From NCBI RefSeq assembly GCF_002154575.1, contig NZ_MUBA01000272.1, forward strand, positions 1 through 42,908: a DNA stretch of 42,908 nucleotides. The letters are read 5' to 3'. The DNA comes from Streptomyces bobili. Lineage in GTDB: Bacteria; Actinomycetota; Actinomycetes; Streptomycetales; Streptomycetaceae. Made by a program: the position numbers and the translations under genes. The notes under the pieces are model-generated. The model did not search any database. It had not been told where the DNA came from and saw only the letters and a program-made list of their open reading frames with translations. This document shows positions 18,356 through 26,466 of the stretch, piece after piece (the stretch's first letter is position 1; each line of letters opens with the position of its first letter).

Positions 18356-19294
18356 TCACAGCACCGCGATCGGGTTCACGGGCGAGCCCGTGGCTCCGGG
18401 CAGCCGCAGTGGGGCGACCACACACAGGAAACTCCAGCGCCCGGCCTGCGCGCAGACCGGCACCAGGTCCTCGAACTGGAGGTAGTCCATCAGATGGATG
18501 CCCAGGGCATGCATGGCCAGGACATGCACGGGGAAGGCGATGTCTTCCACGGCGCTGGGCGCGGTGTCGTTGTTGCCGTCTCCGCCCAGGACCGCCACCT
18601 TCCGCTCCGCCAGGAACCCCAGGGCGGTCGGGTGGAGCCCGGCCCTATGCGTCGCCGCGTTCCAAGGTCCCAGCTCCGTACGGCGGAGGCGATGGCCCAC
18701 CCGGACGAACAGCATGTCCCCCGGTCCGACGCGTACCCCTTGCGCGGCTTCGGCGGCCGTCAGATCCTCCACCGTGACATGGTCGCCCGGTCGCAGCCAG
18801 GGCACGCCTCGCAACCGGGGGATGTCCAGCAGCACGCCCCGGCCGACGATGCCGTCCTTGACGAGGTCCACGGAGAGCGCACGGGCACCGTCGGCCGTGT
18901 CGCTGCCGGCGGGCACCCCGCCGTACAGCTCCCCGTCGAACACCACATGGCGGAGGGCGTCGAGATGGCTGTTCGTATCCCCGTGCACGTTCATGGCGAA
19001 GCGGTCGGTGGCGAAGTGCAGCCCGTCCGCGCAGAGGTCACCCGGTGCGGGTCCGGTCATTCGGTGCACGGCGGGTTCGGGGTCGTCGGCGGCCGGTACG
19101 GTCTCGATCGGAGCGGCCAGCGACACCGTGCGTCCGAGGCGGAGTTCCGCGACCGCCGCCACCACACGCTCGGGCGTCACATGACAGAGTGCGCCACGCC
19201 GAACGTCAACCGTCGACGGGGCCGCCTCACGGCGCAGTCGCTCGTGGAGCGCCCGGAAATCGTGCGCGCTCAGACCGGGTGCGGGCGGTGTCAC
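18356..19294 (-). CDS. cyclase-family (PF04199-type) metal-dependent hydrolase
   Basis: The start is taken as GTG 19294, which overlaps the stop of the upstream kinase/epimerase gene as GTGA; an ATG 12 nt earlier is less likely. The 312-residue protein has the metal-binding motif HGDTNSHLDALRH and a C-terminal PVHVLAMHALGIHLMDYLQFEDL block, as in actinobacterial relatives of kynurenine formamidase. The family hydrolyses amides, lactones or formyl groups using a divalent metal. Coupling to gluconokinase and a mutarotase makes a lactonase role, opening gluconolactone, an attractive inference. No family member is known to me for that reaction. Confidence 0.85.
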   Translation of the reverse strand: MTPPAPGLSAHDFRALHERLRREAAPSTVDVRRGALCHVTPERVVAAVAELRLGRTVSLAAPIETVPAADDPEPAVHRMTGPAPGDLCADGLHFATDRFAMNVHGDTNSHLDALRHVVFDGELYGGVPAGSDTADGARALSVDLVKDGIVGRGVLLDIPRLRGVPWLRPGDHVTVEDLTAAEAAQGVRVGPGDMLFVRVGHRLRRTELGPWNAATHRAGLHPTALGFLAERKVAVLGGDGNNDTAPSAVEDIAFPVHVLAMHALGIHLMDYLQFEDLVPVCAQAGRWSFLCVVAPLRLPGATGSPVNPIAVL

Positions 19295-20820
19295 AGGGTC
19301 CCCCATGGGCTGAGGCCCCACCGGAGCACGTGCGTGGCCCCCGCTTCCAGGAGGGTGAGATCCGTGCCGCTGCGAAAGGCGTCCGCCGGACAGGACATGG
19401 CCTCCACGGTCACACCGCGGCGCCACCGTTCGGGTTCGGCCAGCGTGTCGCCCGTGTACACCTGTACATACCGGGTGCCTTCGCCGAGCCAGAGATCGAC
19501 ACCCCGCAGTCCGGAGGGATGTGCCAGCCGCACGACGGCCCGGCCACCGGGGTCGCGGTCGAGCCCGGTGAAGGCGGTGTCCAGTCGCAGCTCACCGATG
19601 GCGCGGGCGGTGCGGAAGTCGTACACGGTGCCGTCGACGGGCTCCTTGCGGATCGGCAGGCCCTGGTCGTCGGTACGCAGCAGGTACCGGGCGGGAACGG
19701 TCAGCAGCGCGGTGTCGACGAGGTCGGTGCCGACCGTCAGATAGGGGTGCTGCCCCACGCCGTAAGGTGCGGGGGCAGTACCGGAGTTGGTGGCGAAGAC
19801 GGCTGTCTCGAGCCCTTCGGGCCCCAGCCGGTACTCTGCACAGACCTCGAGGAGGAAGGGATATCCGGGCTGAGGGCAGAGCGTCGTGCCGACTCTCACC
19901 GCGTCGGTGGTGCGGGCGAGCAGGTTCCACAGGTTCCAGCGAAGCAGTCCGTGGATGGCGTTGTTCTTCTCCGGTTCCGTCAGGGGGAGTTGCAGATCCT
20001 GGCCGCCGGAGCGGTAGCGTCCGCCGCCTACACGGTTCGGCCAGGGGGCGAGCAGTTGGCCCCGCCCGCCCGTGATGGCCGAGTCGGCGGAGAACCCGTC
20101 GAGCAGCGGTCTGCCGTTCACCGTGTAGTCACGCAGGGCGCCGCCCAACTGTACGACGACGGCACTCTGTTCGCCGCGGGTCAACTGCCACTGCGCGCCT
20201 GTCGGGCTGAGGGATGTGGAGGGGCCGTCGCGCACCACGGTGTGGGCGGCCTGCCCGGTGGCGGGTCCGGCCGGCTGCTTCCCGGAGGCGGATTCCCGGC
20301 GCATCAGCGACAGCACCGCAGTGACGATGGCCTCCGGAGGCTGGTCGATCTCCACCGTCACGGGGTGTTCGTCGGCCGCGGGCTCCTGGAGGTCCGCAAG
20401 CTGGCTGCCCAGCATGTCTGCCGGGAAGAAGTGATCGTGCCGCCCGGCCAGTCGGGATCCCAGCAGTTCGCGCGAGCCGTGCAGGTACACCAGGAGAACC
20501 TCGGGGCGCCCTGCCAGCAGCTTGTCCCGGTAGTCACGCTTGAGCGCGGAGCAGGTCACAACGGCCTGCCGATGCGCCGCGATCGCCCGGTCCATCCAGT
20601 CCCCGATCGCTTCGAGCCACGGCCCCCGGTCGCTGTCCGTGAGGGCGTGACCAGCGGCCATCTTGGCGCGGTCGGCGTCGGAGTGGAATGCGTCCCCGTC
20701 CCGGTACGCCCAGTCCAGCCGCTTGGCGAGGAGGCGCCCCACTGTCGACTTGCCCGACCCGGCGACGCCGACGACGAGCACCAGCTGAGGCAACTCCCCT
20801 GTCGCTGTTTCGTGTGCCAC
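19291..20820 (-). CDS. fused gluconokinase and aldose 1-epimerase
   Basis: One uninterrupted 509-codon frame carries two enzymes. Residues about 10-175 are a GntK-type gluconokinase: Walker A GVAGSGKST at 18-26, then RDGDAFHSDADRAKMAAGHA, a CSALKRDYRD block and GRHDHFFPADMLGSQLADLQ. Residues about 205-509 are a galactose-mutarotase fold: RGQLLAPWPNRV, His290 in AIHGLLRW, His358 in GVGQHPYLT and Glu473 in VEAMSCPADAF are the expected catalytic residues. A low-complexity linker (176-204) joins them. Both active sites look intact. The kinase converts gluconate to 6-phosphogluconate; the epimerase interconverts sugar anomers. The GTG start at 20820 has a weak ribosome site. It lies 18 bp after the small membrane protein and overlaps the cyclase gene. 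Confidence 0.93.
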   Translation of the reverse strand: MAHETATGELPQLVLVVGVAGSGKSTVGRLLAKRLDWAYRDGDAFHSDADRAKMAAGHALTDSDRGPWLEAIGDWMDRAIAAHRQAVVTCSALKRDYRDKLLAGRPEVLLVYLHGSRELLGSRLAGRHDHFFPADMLGSQLADLQEPAADEHPVTVEIDQPPEAIVTAVLSLMRRESASGKQPAGPATGQAAHTVVRDGPSTSLSPTGAQWQLTRGEQSAVVVQLGGALRDYTVNGRPLLDGFSADSAITGGRGQLLAPWPNRVGGGRYRSGGQDLQLPLTEPEKNNAIHGLLRWNLWNLLARTTDAVRVGTTLCPQPGYPFLLEVCAEYRLGPEGLETAVFATNSGTAPAPYGVGQHPYLTVGTDLVDTALLTVPARYLLRTDDQGLPIRKEPVDGTVYDFRTARAIGELRLDTAFTGLDRDPGGRAVVRLAHPSGLRGVDLWLGEGTRYVQVYTGDTLAEPERWRRGVTVEAMSCPADAFRSGTDLTLLEAGATHVLRWGLSPWGTL

Positions 20821-20838
20821 GGGTGCCGATCCCGGCCG

Positions 20839-21252
20839 TCAGTCGCGCCTCGGCCGGGGCGCGACGCACAACCCCCGGGTGACGAGGGCGTCGACAGCGA
20901 TGAACACCACCGCCCACCACGCCGTGTAGGGAAGCCACATGAAGTTGGCGATCATGCTCAGACCGGCCAGCCCCACGCCGACGGCCCTGGCCCAGGTGGC
21001 GCCCGAGAACAGGGCGACGCCTGTGAGCACCATCAGAATGCCCAGGACGAGGTGGATCCAGCCCCAGCCGGTGAGGTTGAGCTCGTAGACGTCATTGCGC
21101 GTGGCTAGGAACACGTCGTCCTCGGAAATGGCGGAAATGCCTCCGAGGAGCGTCATGATGCCGCTGAAAAGCATGACGACGGCGGCGAGCACCAGCCAAC
21201 CACTGCTGTGCGTCCTCTCTTGTCGACCGGGCGCGCTCGCGTGCGTCGTCAT
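20839..21252 (-). CDS. small four-helix membrane protein (DUF7144-like)
   Basis: This 137-residue protein starts at ATG 21252 after GGAGGA. It has four hydrophobic segments (about residues 18-40, 62-82, 86-106 and 108-126) and the conserved loop TGWGWIHLVLGILM seen in actinobacterial DUF7144-type proteins. Function is unknown; relatives occur in stress-gene neighbourhoods. It is the first gene of the minus-strand block and lies 18 bp ahead of the gluconokinase/epimerase gene, so they probably share a transcript. Confidence 0.8.
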   Translation of the reverse strand: MTTHASAPGRQERTHSSGWLVLAAVVMLFSGIMTLLGGISAISEDDVFLATRNDVYELNLTGWGWIHLVLGILMVLTGVALFSGATWARAVGVGLAGLSMIANFMWLPYTAWWAVVFIAVDALVTRGLCVAPRPRRD

Positions 21253-21579
21253 GACAAGGTCCTCCGTGTCGTCCGGCCTACCCGCCGAGGGGCTCCGTCC
21301 GGTGGGCCGGATACCTCCAATCTGACTCCCGTCGGCACCCGGCGCATCTCGGCCGGACGGGCAGGCCCGTGAGGCCGTGTCCTGCCGTGTGCATCAGTCG
21401 CGCAGGCAGGGCGATGAGGCCGGCGAACAGGCCGGCGCGCACCGGCTGACCGAACCCGCGTCCACGCCGCGTCTTTCCGCCCGGATTGCACGGTACGCAG
21501 CTGACAAGCATGTGCCATGGCGAGGACTTGCCGTCGCGAGGCCTTCACGACGGCGTTCCGTGATCGATAGACCCATGGC
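21253..21579. other. divergent intergenic region before the subtilisin gene
   Basis: This 327 bp separates the minus-strand block from the protease gene and must hold promoters for both. Overlapping frames here show no conserved protein motif. I see no strong palindrome or terminator. Confidence 0.4.
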
Positions 21580-24500
21580 ATGCACTCCCCCCTTCATGTT
21601 TCCGCCTTCCCGCGCGGGCGCCGGCGGCTGATCTCGGCAGCCGCCGCGGTGACCCTGCTCGCGTCGGGGCTCGCGGTACTGCACGCGCCCGCGCAAGCCG
21701 CTCCGAGCAAACCCACCGTCCCCGCCAGACCTTCGGCGACCCACACGGTCACCCTGGTCACCGGCGACGTCGTCACGGTCACCACGATGGCCGACGGCAA
21801 ACAGACCGCCGACGTCGACCGGCCGGACAGTGCCGTCGGCGGCGTGAAGATCCAGGCGATCAAGGGTGACCTGTTCGTCGTCCCGGACGAGGCGGTTTCG
21901 CTGCTGAGTTCGGACCGAATCGACAGGCGGCTGTTCAACGTCAGCGACCTGATCGAGATGGGATACGACGACGCGAAGTCGGCCTCGGTACCGCTGATCG
22001 CGACGTACGCCCCGCCGAAGTCCCGCTCCGCCACCCCGCCACCGGCCCCCCGGGGCAGCAAGCTGACCCGCGCGCTCAAGAGCATCCGCGGTGCCGCGCT
22101 CAGCACCGACAAGCGGCAGGTCCGCACGTTCTGGACCAGCGTCGCGCCGCCGGGCAGCGCGGAGTTGGGCGCGGGTGTGGCGAAGCTGTGGCTCGACGGC
22201 AGGGTGCGGGCCGACCTGAAGGAGAGCGTGCCGCTGATCGGCGCGAACGAGGCCTGGGCGGCCGGTTACACGGGCAAGGGCGTCAAGGTCGCGGTGCTCG
22301 ACACCGGCATCGACGTCGACCACCCCGACCTCGCCGGCCTGATCGACGGCACGACCAGCTTCGTGCCGGGTGAGTCCGTCACCGACGTCAACGGGCACGG
22401 CACACATGTGGCCGGCACGATCGTCGGCTCAGGGGCCGCCTCCGGGGGCGACAACAAGGGCGTCGCCCCCGGCGCCGACCTGCTCGTCGGCAAGGTGCTC
22501 GGCGGCGCGGAGGGCTACGGCCAGGACTCCTGGGTCATGGCCGGCATGCAGTGGGCGGCCGAGTCCGGTGCGGACGTCGTCAACATGAGCCTCGGCGACT
22601 CCTACCCGACGGACGGCAGCGACCCGATGTCCCAGGCGGTCGACGCGTTGTCCGCGCGGTACGGCACGCTGTTCGTCATCGCCGCCGGCAACGCGGGCCC
22701 GGAGAGCATCTCCGCCCCGGGCGCTGCCGCCTCGGCGCTGACCGTGGCCGCCACGGACAAGCAGGACCGGCTCGCGTCCTTCTCCAGCACCGGCCCGCTG
22801 GCCTACTCCGGCGGCATGAAGCCGGACATCGCGGCACCGGGCGTGGACATCACCGCGGCCCGCTCGCAGGAGATGACCGACGGTGGGGAGGGTCTCTACC
22901 GCACCATCAGCGGCACCTCGATGGCCACTCCGCATGTGGCCGGCGGGGCGGCGGTACTGGCCCAGCAGCACCCGGACTGGACGGGCGCTCAGCTCAAGGA
23001 ACACCTGATGAGCACCGCGAAGGGACTCGACAGCGCCTCTTCGCCGTACGAGGTCGGCACCGGACGGCTCGACGTGGCCGCCGCCGTGCGCGCCACGGTC
23101 CGCGGCACCGGATCTCTGTTCTTCGGCAGCCACACCTGGCCGCACGAGCCGGGCGACGCCGCCGTCACGAAGAGCCTGACGTTCACCAACTCCGGCACGG
23201 CCGATGTCACGTTGGACCTGGCGCTGACCGAGGCCGGCGGCCCCTTCACGCTGGGAGCCGCCACGGTGACCGTCCCGGCGGGCGGCACCGCCACCGTCCC
23301 GGTGACCGGTGACCCGAAAACCGCCTCGGCAGGCCGCCACGCCGGCTACGTGACGGCCACCGACGCGGCCACCGGGCGTCCGGTGACCCGCACCTCCGTG
23401 GCGCTGCTCAAGGAGGAGGAGCGCTACGACCTCAATATCAAGCTGGTCGGCAAGGACGGCAGGCCCGCCGCCGGAACGGTGGCGATCAACCTGGCCGGCG
23501 ACTCCTGGCCCTGGTCCGTCCACGTCGACGGCTCGACCACCATGCGCATGGCACCTGGCGTGTACACCGTCGCGGCGTACCTCGACGTGCCGGGCGAGAA
23601 GGCGGACCGTTCGGGTGTGGCCGTGCTGGTCGCCCCGGAGACCGTGCTGAAGGACGGCTCCGCGGACGTGGTGCTCGACGCGAGCAAGGCACGCCTGCTA
23701 CGGACCGAGGCGCCGCAGCGCACCGAGGACCGTCAGCGCAAGGTCGACTTCAACGTCCACTACGAGGGCCTCGACCCGTACATGGACTACCGAAGCGCGT
23801 ACGTGCTGCCGCCGTCGTACGACGACGTCTACGTCGCGCCGACGAAGCCGATGACGCGGGGCGAGTTCACGCTGATCACCCGCTGGCGCAAGGGCGAGCC
23901 GCGGCTCGCCCTGAGTACGCCGGGCGACCGGCTTCGCTTCGAGACACTGGTGCAGGCGGGCAGCGCCCTGGGCACCGGTACAGACCGGCTGACCGCGGTC
24001 CACGCGGGCACCGGCGCGCCGGCCGGGTACGAGAAGGTCGAGGCCAAGGGCAAGGTGGTGGTCGTCGAGCGCAGCGACGACGTGCTGCCGCAGGAGCGTG
24101 CCGAGGCCGCGGTCGCGGCCGGCGCGAAGGCGCTGATCGTGGTCAACGACGGTGCAGGTGCCCTGATGGAGTACGTCGGCGAGTCGCCGATCCCGGTCGC
24201 CACCGTGCACCGGGACACGGGCAGGACCCTCATCGCGATGGCCGGGGCCGGCACCCTCAAGCTGACCGTGCGGCAGACCGAGCACACGCCGTTCGTCTAC
24301 GACCTGACCCGTGACTATCCCGGCCGGGTGCCTGACCGTGCCCTGGTCTACAAGCCGGCCCAGGGCGACCTCGCCCGGATCGACGCCCGCTACTACTCGG
24401 CCACGGACGGAGGACCGGCGGAAGGCTACCGTTCCGACTTCACCCTCAGCCCGTCGTTCAACTTCCCCGAGCCCGAGTGGCACCCGGGCACCCGCACCGA

Positions 24501-25314
24501 ATGGGTGACCCCGGGCCAGGTCTGGAGGGAGTTCCACACGCAGGGCGTCGACAGAGCCCTGCCGTGGTCGATGGTGTCGGGCGACAACACGTACACCAGG
24601 GGCAGCACGACCCGTCTGGACTGGTTCGCTCCGGCGACCCGGCCCGGCCAGAGCGAGTCCTTCGGCGTGTACAACTCCCGCTGGCAGAACTACATGACCT
24701 GGAACGTGCAGGCATGGGCCTCCGCCAGCGACACCATGCGCCTGGGCGGCTACCTGCCGTGGGGCGAGACCCCGTCCCGCCTGCGGGTGTTCCAGGGCGA
24801 CACGCTGATCCACGACAATCCAGTCAGCGGAGACATGCAGTGGGTGGAGGTGCCGGCGGGCAACCTGCCCTACCGTGCCGTCCTCGACGCCGAGCGTCCC
24901 GGTGACGTCTTCCGGCTGTCCACGCGTACCCACACCGAGTGGACGTTCCTGTCCGACACCGTCGACTCGGACTCCTTCGAGCCGTTCTCGGTGCTGAACC
25001 TGGACTACCGACTGGAGTCCGACCTGCACGGCGACATCAAGGCCGGCGCGACCCAGCGAATCGCGCTCAAGCCGGTGTCGATGGACCTCGGCACCGTGCC
25101 GGGCACCGTCACCACGGTGCAGCTGGACGTCTCCTACGACGACGGCGCCACCTGGCGGAAGGTGACCCTCAGCAAGGGCGCCGACGGCTACTGGGCCGGT
25201 TCGTTCAGAACGGCCGAGAAGCCCGGCGGCTTCGTCTCGGTCCGCGCGAACGCCGAAACGGACGGTGGCTTCGGCGTCCGGAACGAGATCATCCGGGCGT
25301 ACGGCCTGCGATGA
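21580..25314 (+). CDS. large secreted S8 (subtilisin-like) serine protease
   Basis: This 1244-residue protein is much longer than a simple subtilisin. It has a Sec signal peptide: a basic FPRGRRR, a hydrophobic core at about 17-34, and likely cleavage after AQA. A propeptide-like region follows to about 215. The peptidase S8 domain has Asp241 (VLDTGID), His273 (NGHGTHVAG), Asn371 (AAGNAGPES) and Ser447 (GTSMATPHVAG), so it should be active. After about 510 come beta-rich domains. A PA-like insertion at about 820-865 (KVVVVERSDD through AGAKALIVVNDGAG) may help protein substrate binding. Such enzymes degrade extracellular protein. The ribosome binding site is weak. Confidence 0.93.
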   Translation: MHSPLHVSAFPRGRRRLISAAAAVTLLASGLAVLHAPAQAAPSKPTVPARPSATHTVTLVTGDVVTVTTMADGKQTADVDRPDSAVGGVKIQAIKGDLFVVPDEAVSLLSSDRIDRRLFNVSDLIEMGYDDAKSASVPLIATYAPPKSRSATPPPAPRGSKLTRALKSIRGAALSTDKRQVRTFWTSVAPPGSAELGAGVAKLWLDGRVRADLKESVPLIGANEAWAAGYTGKGVKVAVLDTGIDVDHPDLAGLIDGTTSFVPGESVTDVNGHGTHVAGTIVGSGAASGGDNKGVAPGADLLVGKVLGGAEGYGQDSWVMAGMQWAAESGADVVNMSLGDSYPTDGSDPMSQAVDALSARYGTLFVIAAGNAGPESISAPGAAASALTVAATDKQDRLASFSSTGPLAYSGGMKPDIAAPGVDITAARSQEMTDGGEGLYRTISGTSMATPHVAGGAAVLAQQHPDWTGAQLKEHLMSTAKGLDSASSPYEVGTGRLDVAAAVRATVRGTGSLFFGSHTWPHEPGDAAVTKSLTFTNSGTADVTLDLALTEAGGPFTLGAATVTVPAGGTATVPVTGDPKTASAGRHAGYVTATDAATGRPVTRTSVALLKEEERYDLNIKLVGKDGRPAAGTVAINLAGDSWPWSVHVDGSTTMRMAPGVYTVAAYLDVPGEKADRSGVAVLVAPETVLKDGSADVVLDASKARLLRTEAPQRTEDRQRKVDFNVHYEGLDPYMDYRSAYVLPPSYDDVYVAPTKPMTRGEFTLITRWRKGEPRLALSTPGDRLRFETLVQAGSALGTGTDRLTAVHAGTGAPAGYEKVEAKGKVVVVERSDDVLPQERAEAAVAAGAKALIVVNDGAGALMEYVGESPIPVATVHRDTGRTLIAMAGAGTLKLTVRQTEHTPFVYDLTRDYPGRVPDRALVYKPAQGDLARIDARYYSATDGGPAEGYRSDFTLSPSFNFPEPEWHPGTRTEWVTPGQVWREFHTQGVDRALPWSMVSGDNTYTRGSTTRLDWFAPATRPGQSESFGVYNSRWQNYMTWNVQAWASASDTMRLGGYLPWGETPSRLRVFQGDTLIHDNPVSGDMQWVEVPAGNLPYRAVLDAERPGDVFRLSTRTHTEWTFLSDTVDSDSFEPFSVLNLDYRLESDLHGDIKAGATQRIALKPVSMDLGTVPGTVTTVQLDVSYDDGATWRKVTLSKGADGYWAGSFRTAEKPGGFVSVRANAETDGGFGVRNEIIRAYGLR

Positions 25315-25325
25315 ACCACACCGAC

Positions 25326-25355
25326 GGGCCCCGGGGCGGAGACTCCCCGGGGCCC
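25326..25355 (+). terminator. strong hairpin terminator after the protease gene
   Basis: Perfect 11-bp stem (GGGCCCCGGGG with CCCCGGGGCCC) and an 8-nt loop, starting 11 bp after the protease stop codon. There is no U-run, which is common for streptomycete terminators. Confidence 0.75.
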
Positions 25356-25451
25356 TTCCCGTCATACCCCCTCCCATCAGGGGCTTTTCAGGATCCTCCG
25401 TCATGGCACATACTCTCCCCGCTGTCGCAAGCGGAACGGAGTCGGTCGCCG

Positions 25452-26444
25452 ATGCTGGATGTCCTGGGCCTCGCACCCGAGGACGAGTGCGTCTACCGGG
25501 CGCTGCTCGGACGGCCGCATTCCACCGCGGTCCCGCTGTCGGATCTGCTCGGCCTGTCACGAGCCGCTGTGGAGGAGGCCCTGTTCCGGCTGGTCGGGTG
25601 GGGACTGGTGATCAGGTCGGCGGACGAGCAGTTCACCGCCGCGCCGCCGGCCATGGCGCTCGGCTCGCTCATCAGCCAGCGCCGGGACGGGCTTCGCATG
25701 GCCGAGCACGCGCTGGTGACCTTCGCCGAAGAACACCGGGCGGCGATGACCGGGAGCAGTATCAGCGACCTGATCGAGGTCGTCACGGGCGTCGACGCCA
25801 TCCGTCACCGCTTCCTCCAGGTTCAGCACGCGGCGCGCACGCAGGTCCGCTCCTTCATCACCGCGCCGTTCGTCGCCCTGCCTCCCGACGAGAACACGGC
25901 CGAGCCCATGGCGCTGGACCGCGGGGTGCGCTTCCGCGCCGTGCTGGACCGCGCCGTACTGGCGGAGCCGGGCATCGTCCACGACGCGATCGATTCCCTG
26001 CGCAACGGCGTGCAGTTGCGGGTCGCCGATCACCTGCCGATGAAGCTCGTGCTGGCCGACTCCGACCTCGGCCTGGTCCCGCTCGCGATGACAGAGGCCG
26101 GGGAGCCGGGCGCGGTGCTGCTGCACCGAAGCGGCCTGCTGGACGCGCTGGACGCCCTGTTCGAGACGGTGTGGCGTGCGGCTCACCCGCTCGAGCTGTC
26201 CGGTACGGAAGGCGGGTCCGAAGCCCCCGTCGAGGTCGGCCCGCACGGCCCGACCGAGTTGGACCGCAGGATCCTCGCGCTGCTCCTGGCCGGTCTGACG
26301 GACCTGACGACCGCGACCCAGCTCGGTCTGTCACCCCGCACGCTGCACCGGCGCCTGCGCCATCTCATGGACATGGCCGGAGTCCGGACCCGGATGCAGC
26401 TCGGCGCCCACGCCGTGCGCAACGGCTGGACGGATCCCTCGTGA
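25452..26444 (+). CDS. TrmB-like / LuxR-type helix-turn-helix regulator
   Basis: The ATG at 25452 follows GGAG at 10 nt. The 330-residue protein opens with LGLAPEDECVYRALLGRP and a TrmB-like winged helix (to about residue 70). A middle effector-like domain follows (DLIEVVTGVDAIRHRFLQVQ, a phospholipase-D-like helix/strand region). The C-terminal LuxR-type HTH reads LTDLTTATQLGLSPRTLHRR, then LRHLMDMAGVRTRMQLG. Streptomycetes have many such regulators, often next to secreted enzyme genes. It lies just after the subtilisin and its terminator, so it may control that gene; this is inferred from position only. It converges with the SpoIIE-type gene 22 bp away. Confidence 0.88.
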   Translation: MLDVLGLAPEDECVYRALLGRPHSTAVPLSDLLGLSRAAVEEALFRLVGWGLVIRSADEQFTAAPPAMALGSLISQRRDGLRMAEHALVTFAEEHRAAMTGSSISDLIEVVTGVDAIRHRFLQVQHAARTQVRSFITAPFVALPPDENTAEPMALDRGVRFRAVLDRAVLAEPGIVHDAIDSLRNGVQLRVADHLPMKLVLADSDLGLVPLAMTEAGEPGAVLLHRSGLLDALDALFETVWRAAHPLELSGTEGGSEAPVEVGPHGPTELDRRILALLLAGLTDLTTATQLGLSPRTLHRRLRHLMDMAGVRTRMQLGAHAVRNGWTDPS

Positions 26445-26466
26445 CACCGGCGCCGGAAGGTACGGC

